DNA of 64,000 nt from NCBI GenBank assembly GCA_027605045.1, contig JAQFWX010000001.1:1674001-1738000 (forward strand), given 5' to 3'. The position numbers were made by a program, and so were the translations under genes. The notes beneath the pieces were generated by a model that was not told where the DNA came from, did not search any database, and worked only from the letters and a program-made list of their open reading frames with translations. Every line of letters begins with the position of its first letter. Position 1 is the stretch's first letter. This DNA comes from Phallus indusiatus (lineage: Eukaryota > Basidiomycota > Agaricomycetes > Phallales > Phallaceae). This document shows positions 58,425-64,000 of this stretch, piece by piece.

Positions 58425-59460
58425 ATGCCCATGTCACCAGCAAGGTAAATTTATCAGCGTAATTGTGCTTTTCCCCCGATGGCTAAAACATTCATATTTG
58501 AATATCAGCGACCTCTTCGAATTCGATAGACTACCTGTGGAGATCGCCCGGCTTATATTCGAATATGCTGCATCCGAGTCTCGCTCAACTTCTTACAAGC
58601 TCATCTGCGTGTCCAAAGCAGTGAAACAATGGATTCTTCCTCTTCTATACCAACATGTTATACTCGAAACACCCATGAATTTGTTTCTGTTCTGCAATGC
58701 GGTATCACACCTCAAAAGTCGTCCTGGAAATCATACCAAGGTGTTATATATCCCACATTGCCAACATCCCATGATCAAGCTTTCATTTCTGGTCCACTTT
58801 CCGGCGCTGGAATATCTAGCGATGAATAGCTCTCTCTTGAATTACCCTAGTACGAATTTGGACCCGGATAGTTACCCTTGCCCTACCAGCATCTCAATGA
58901 CCGGTTCTCTCAAACGAGCCGTATTCGACCATCCATTGTTCCGATGCTGCACCCATTTGTATTTTCCGGACGACCTTCCGTCGGCATCTTACTTCAAAAC
59001 CGATTTCTTCCCTCACCTAACTCATTTAGCTTGTGCTTACCGGCATGGAAGAAGTAGCACCACAGCCTTTACATGCCTTCCACTTCTTCTATCGTCGCAT
59101 AAGCTCAATCTAAATGAATTCAACTTCATCCGGGACACGACCAATAGTAATAGTAGTAGTAGTTTATCGGCACTACAATCATCTACTGGATCTGCTGGAT
59201 CTGACCATGTTGAGCTCGAGGTGCTCATTGTAGATATGTACATGTCAAATGGATCGCCAGATGAACAGGGATTTGTGCTGCAGCGTCTAGGACTCGGAGT
59301 GCCTGCTAATCAGCGTCGAATTTGCGATGATCCTCGGCTTTTCTTACGACCAGGGGAGCATTTTACGACTGCGCGATGGGAACGTGACATCGTCAACCAG
59401 GTCATGTGGGTTAATGTTGAACAACATATCGAATCGCGAAGGTATGTTGTTTTTCAATAA
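58425..59460 (+). CDS. F-box-like protein
   Basis: Two exons: 58425-58444 (MPMSPA) and 58509-59460, giving 323 aa. The long frame has no ATG upstream of the F-box, and the 20-nt exon 1 with a GTAAAT donor solves this. The N-terminal motif DLFEFDRLPVEIARLIFEYAASESRSTSYKLICVSKAVKQWILPLLYQHV is F-box-like. The middle is repeat-poor with scattered Leu and His residues. A Ser-rich stretch (NSNSSSSLSALQSS) is encoded by an AGT/TAG-like run near 59150. The C-terminus (FTTARWERDIVNQVMWVNVEQHIE) is typical of agaric F-box-like proteins. Probably an SCF adaptor or an orphan member of that large family. Confidence 0.78.
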
Positions 59461-61125
59461 ACTGTAAGCGGTGGTGGTATATGGAATTCTAACTTGAAAA
59501 TCTCTTTGAACTCCCAGGAGAATTTTGAATAGCGCACGTATCACTTGACCTCTCAGGCATACACGCTTGGATCCTACTTGAACTTCTTTGGACTATGGGC
59601 GCACTATTTCAAAAGAACTATAGGTCCTGCATTTTGATTGAAGTCACCTGCGTTTCATTAACCAAGGTTTTCCTTCACCCTCTAGTTCTTTTGATGTATG
59701 CTTGGCGTGCTTGTGTTTCAAGGTACACATGATGGTTTCTTAATGATTCTTAGGGGGGAGCGCCTGCTTTCGAAAAGTTTATGTGGAGAGAGGCGTTACA
59801 TATCCCGAAGGTTAAGGACATGTGTACATATATTTATATGACCGGGATCCATTGTTTTAGATTATTTTTCGACGTCATTTCCGAAGGGATTCAATCAGTT
59901 GGACCCGCCGCAGTGCATGTATGTACTAGTCGACCTCAAAAACTTAGCTCCATCCAAGAATTGTTTTGATTTGAATTTGCTCAAGTGGCTTTAGTTGGTG
60001 GAACACAGTAGCCACAAGATATGATCATAGATTTAAACCCGATTTTTCAACTAACAAGTGAATGAGGTGAAGAATTGGCGCAAACAGTAAGATGGCACGC
60101 GAGCGGGGGAAATCGTGCCAATGTTAACTCTCAATGGCAAAAATGCCTTTTCGCGGGGTTATCCGATTTGTTGGGTTCTGTTGGGTGGCAGAGTCCAATG
60201 GAGAGTGAGTTCTTTGAAACCTGGAAGAAATAGAAGAATCTTGGAACCGGTCAGAACCAAAAGAGGGACGTTGTTTGACATAACGGAAGAGAAGGCGGGG
60301 TATATTTGGTTGAGAGAATTCGAAGTGGAGCGAGGGCGAGCGTGAAGTTTATATTTATGTGATTTACACGATGGTAATATTGACGTGGAAGATATTCAAT
60401 TGCATTATCGAATATTGGGTACCTGGTGTGCTCGAATCTGCTGGAACTCGCCAGACTGCGAAAAAATATGTAGTAAGCCTATCAAATCGAGATGTCCTGG
60501 ATAACCTTGTTCTTTTTTTTCTTCAGCATGTAAGCTTACGACTGCGTTCGGAATCACACTCGCCATTTGATGGAGATCGGCAGCTCAATATCATTATCAT
60601 GTCAGTCTATGACGCGTCCATGACGGCGTCGACGTCGCCAGACCCAGGAATAGTCGCCAGCTGAGGGAATCCCGTCGTCCACCCTTTTGTCCCTTGCGAA
60701 GTCGAATGGCTCATCTTCTTGTAATGTTTACTATGAAAAGTAGTGAATATATATATATATGATGCACTAGTGTATACATACGCTCGTGTCGGCTGTGGCC
60801 GAGCAAGATGTTCGCCAGCTAGCCGGATGAAGCCAAGATCAGTTCATACCTGTTATGCCTCTTTTGGACAATATCCCTCCATCCACCGTCGTGTGTATAT
60901 ATAGTATACATGACATGACAAACACAAATGGACGGGTCACCATTTCCTTGTTTGTGCCTTGATTCAAAAAAAATAATAAATCAAAAAATAAAATATCGAA
61001 ATAAAAAAAAACACGCCGCCTATCATCATCTCTCGTCAGACCAGCTCAGGCCTCAGCCTCATTTTCCCTTTAAATACTGGCGACTCTCAATTCGCTCATG
61101 ACTCATTTCGTCTTTCTTCTCTGGA
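59461..61125. other. Intergenic stretch with a short TA tract
   Basis: About 1.7 kb with no convincing gene. Frames at 59781-59969, 60115-60345 and 60359-60664 lack recognisable products. A TATATATATATA tract lies near 60748-60760, and A-rich runs near 60966-61012 precede the next gene, whose promoter should be in the last 150 bases (TTTAAATA at about 61069). Confidence 0.5.
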
Positions 61126-62755
61126 ATGTCTCTCTTCCCCGTTGCTTCCACATCATCAATCCCATCACCTGAATCGCTCGTGTACGATGATGTCGAAGAC
61201 CAAGGTGTCTACGTGTCCGGTGCTCCTCTAACGCGCATGATAGACTGGGAATGTCTATCTGTCTCCTCACTAGATGACGACACAGATTGCTGCTCTAGTG
61301 ACGCCTTTTATGACCACATTAATGTCGTTGACGATGATTTGAATCTTTCGGACTATCTATTGAATGCATACGTCGACGATCAAGACGACTCCTACTTACA
61401 CCCTCCGACAGCCCAACTACACCTCCAGCAGGCTATTGACGATATTACGCAACACGCTGTTGACATTTCCAACCCTCGTGTAAGTACATACGGCGTCCTA
61501 CCATTAAAAGTATTACATTTCCTAACGGAATCAAAATTTGTTCTATCCTTTCCCCTTTGACAGTGGCTTCTCCAGCAAAGCACGCTTTCCTCAAAATTCC
61601 TAATCAGACATCTACCTTCAACGTCACGGTCATCTAGAGAATTGTCAATATGGCGTTTTCTCAATCAACCTCATATCCGTCGGGACCCTTGGAATCCCGC
61701 CCCTCCCGTGCTCTCTATTATCGAACGCGAAGTAGGACTGTCAGCTTCTGCGCGATTCGCCAGACTTGTGGAATTTGGTCTTGACCAAGACCATCAAAAG
61801 GAGGAGTTTGAAGCTTTCATTGCCGTGGAACGTCTACATCCTCTTCATGTCAATCCATTGGCAACGAGAAATGATTGGGTTGATTTCATAAGACAGATGT
61901 TACAGGTGAGCTGTTCTTTTCTCCTGTTCGTATCATAAAAATGTCAACCCCCTTTTATTTTTATTTTAGAGCCTTGTTTTTCTGCACGAGCATAATATCA
62001 CTCGAGTTAAATTTAGTTCGTCGAACGAAATCACTTCACCAACCATCATGATGGATATTGGTCTTGCTCCGCAGCATACTCACTTCTCTCGTTCTGATTA
62101 TCCTGTAAAATATTACTTTGTCGATTACTCCGAGGCGATCCGACTAGAAGTTCAAGAGCACGAGCGAGAAACACGACGTGGAAGATCTCGAAATGTGGTC
62201 AGATTATCTGCTTCCCGATTAGAACACTTCCATCGATCGCCGCCCAACAACGACGACGACGATTTCACCCCTTACGACGGCAACAAACCACACATGTCAC
62301 GCCAAATATTGTTTCCGTCGTCCCATCACATCAGCTCCAATCTATCTCCCTTTAAGGAAATCCGAAAACGTAATTCCTCCTCTTCGCCAGAAGTTATTTC
62401 TGCGAAGCTGATGAATGACTTGTCTGATCCCGAGACGGACTCAGGGTCGGATGCATTTTCCTCGGACGATGATTACGATGATGAAGACGACGCCTTGAGG
62501 CGTGTTTCTTCGTCAATAAGGTCCTTGGCGTTTGGTTTGGATCTACGGGCATTCGTTGATATGCCGGAAAAGGCTTTACTCCCCGTACGCGCTCATCTTT
62601 TTTTTCGTTTGTTTTATTCTTCTAAACTTAAGATGTTCATTTTGCAGATGGACTTGGCAAAGTCGCTTGGTCCTTTATTCAACTCTATTCGCCAGGGCGG
62701 TATCGGGAGTGCCGCGGTAGCGCTTAGTGTCTTTGAAAAATGTGTTTGTTGTTGA
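61126..62755 (+). CDS. Degenerate protein-kinase-like protein (pseudokinase)
   Basis: Four exons: 61126-61479, 61564-61905, 61970-62584 and 62648-62755, giving 472 aa. The middle resembles the kinase-like proteins abundant in agarics: FIAVERLHPL and NPLATRNDWVDFIRQMLQSLVFLHEHNI, then IMMDIGLAPQ and YPVKYYFVDYSEAIRLE. The catalytic HRD loop, expected just after LHEHNI, is replaced by TRVKF, and the DFG position reads DYS. No glycine loop is visible in the acidic N-terminal 120 residues. It is therefore probably inactive as a kinase. The C-terminal third is acidic (SDDDYDDEDD) and ends in CVCC. The first exon starts with MSLFPVAST at an ATG with a good context. Confidence 0.75.
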
Positions 62756-64000
62756 GGGAATTAGTGCCCCGTGTCTGGACGATAAAATCACCCCTCCTTG
62801 TTTTTTTCTCTTTCTCTCATCCGGGTATTTGTAATTGCCTATGTATGGTGGTCTGGCCTACTCGGTGTCCCTTGAACGGGACTAGCGAGTGTTGATTACA
62901 ATTGAGCACGTCAGGAACGGGACCGAAGGCCCGACATTTTCACCAAACTCGAGAGCACGTTTGTCAAAAAAAAAAATATAAACCAACGGAACCCTTCCCT
63001 GGCTTTGTACGCTCCCTCCCTCTGTATATAAAAACCGATCATCGCGACCTGTGGCGTTTTATTTTTGGGGTTCAGGCCTCTCCCGGAGCGAGGAAACGCA
63101 AGGTTTGTAATTTATAGATTTTGAACACGGTCTCAGTTGGGCGAGCACTACACTGCACTACATAGAGGGGTATATTTAGGTATTGGTTTAAAATGTAATT
63201 TTGTTTATTCACCTTTTAACGTACCCCCCCGTCAGACCCTTCAATATCCCTGCATATACACCGTGAGAGGTGGGATAGTTTAAAAAACGTGTTTGTTGGC
63301 TGCTGCCTTGTTCAAGGAATGGCTGCGCGGATAGGCATTTTGAATCCGGTCCTGTGTATTCTACGTATCTAATGCCGATATGAAAACGTCGTCATTGTGA
63401 GCAGTTAAAGCGATGTGATGATTCATTGTTTCATCTATCTCATCTGGACCGCCATTTAATCTCTGAGATCTCATTAATCTCATTTCTCGAACCGGGTAAC
63501 ACGTCTGTTATAAATTCACTTATGAAGACCGACCCACCCTAATATCTAAACAGGTGTTGGGAGTTATTTTTATCTTATCAGTTACTCCTGTTCGCCTTGA
63601 TCAATGATAAAATCTCTCTCTCAGGATTTCGTAAACCAGTCGATTCTTCAATGCATTCGGATCTATCCATGACCAGTTGGTGAAGCACACTAAAATGCGT
63701 TCTACCATGTGGATGTCCGATGTTCGATCTATTAATCCGGTGGGTTCGAACATCCTAATCGTGAGGCTCTTATATATATGCAAAAGCCAATCGTAGTTCG
63801 AAGCACTGGATCTAATTATTTTTTTTTTTCATTGGCTGTTATGCGAACTGGAAGAAGGTCAGAACTCAAGTGCCACTGATATCGGTGTTTTTAATCTTGA
63901 GTGAATCGATATCACTGCAAATCTACACGTGAAGCTTTTACAGAACACACCATATTGGTTTTCGGGATGTAAAAAATTATTAAGTGAGATGACTGGAGTG
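62756..64000. other. Terminal intergenic stretch
   Basis: About 1.2 kb after the last gene. A minus-strand frame at 63601-63783 (60 aa) has no recognisable domain and is not called. AT-rich with homopolymer runs; no gene seen. Confidence 0.45.

Noticed and set aside
63730..63760. tRNA T-loop-like GGGTTCGAACATCC
   Set aside because: The T stem does not pair and no cloverleaf can be drawn.
63601..63783. 60-aa minus-strand frame near the window end
   Set aside because: No recognisable domain and no support from neighbouring exons.

Overview
This window looks like nuclear DNA of a filamentous basidiomycete, probably an agaric-type mushroom (Agaricomycetes). Genes are dense, lie on both strands, and are cut by many short introns of about 50-70 nt with GT-AG or occasional GC-AG ends. 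Several families typical of agarics are present: an HNH-nuclease protein, F-box proteins, a microsomal P450 and a degenerate kinase-like protein. I see no rRNA, convincing tRNA, transposon or CRISPR array.

Layout. 1-530: the 3' end of a gene whose product ends in a CaaX prenylation box. 2.5-3.4 kb: YPD1, the histidine phosphotransfer protein. 3.7-8.9 kb: BMS1 (-) and a ribosomal-L1-domain protein (+), divergent over a 101-bp gap. 9.3-13.4 kb: a CDC25-type RasGEF with SH3 and WW domains. 13.8-15.2 kb: an HNH-domain protein. 15.5 kb: orphan gene family 2. 16.3-17.3 kb: a STYX-like pseudophosphatase. 17.4-18.9 kb: HUT1 nucleotide-sugar transporter. 19.3-21.6 kb: orphan family 1, copies A and B. 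22.3-27.3 kb: SMC1. 27.9-30.0 kb: P450. 31.2-32.3 kb: RPL7. 33.2-35.9 kb: family 1 copies C, D and E. 36.3-37.5 kb: Vip1-like RRM protein. 37.6-39.1 kb: probable FIST-domain protein. 39.3 kb: pseudogene of family 2. 40.8-42.4 kb: F-box protein. 43.0-50.5 kb: SCC2 cohesin loader. 50.7-52.5 kb: a multi-pass membrane protein. 52.7-54.0 kb: ISY1. 54.3-57.1 kb: a DHR2/DHX33-type helicase. 57.3-57.9 kb: SF3B5, a tiny six-exon gene. 58.4-59.5 kb: a second F-box-like protein. 61.1-62.8 kb: a kinase-like protein lacking catalytic motifs.

Functional themes. Ribosome biogenesis is represented by BMS1, the L1-domain protein, the DHR2-type helicase and RPL7. Cohesin is represented by SMC1 and its loader SCC2, 16 kb apart. 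The spliceosome is represented by ISY1 and SF3B5, and both have a first coding exon that is only the ATG. Signalling is represented by YPD1, the RasGEF, the STYX-like protein and the pseudokinase.

The most novel material is a pair of orphan families nested around the SMC1-P450-RPL7 block. Family 1 has five copies (three intact, one 5'-truncated, one relic) with shared intron positions. Family 2 has one intact copy and one pseudogene that flank them. All copies are on the + strand.

Caution on sequence quality: BMS1 (three places) and the helicase (one place) each need one extra base to keep a conserved reading frame. Most of these sit in short homopolymers, so consensus base-deletion errors are the likeliest explanation.
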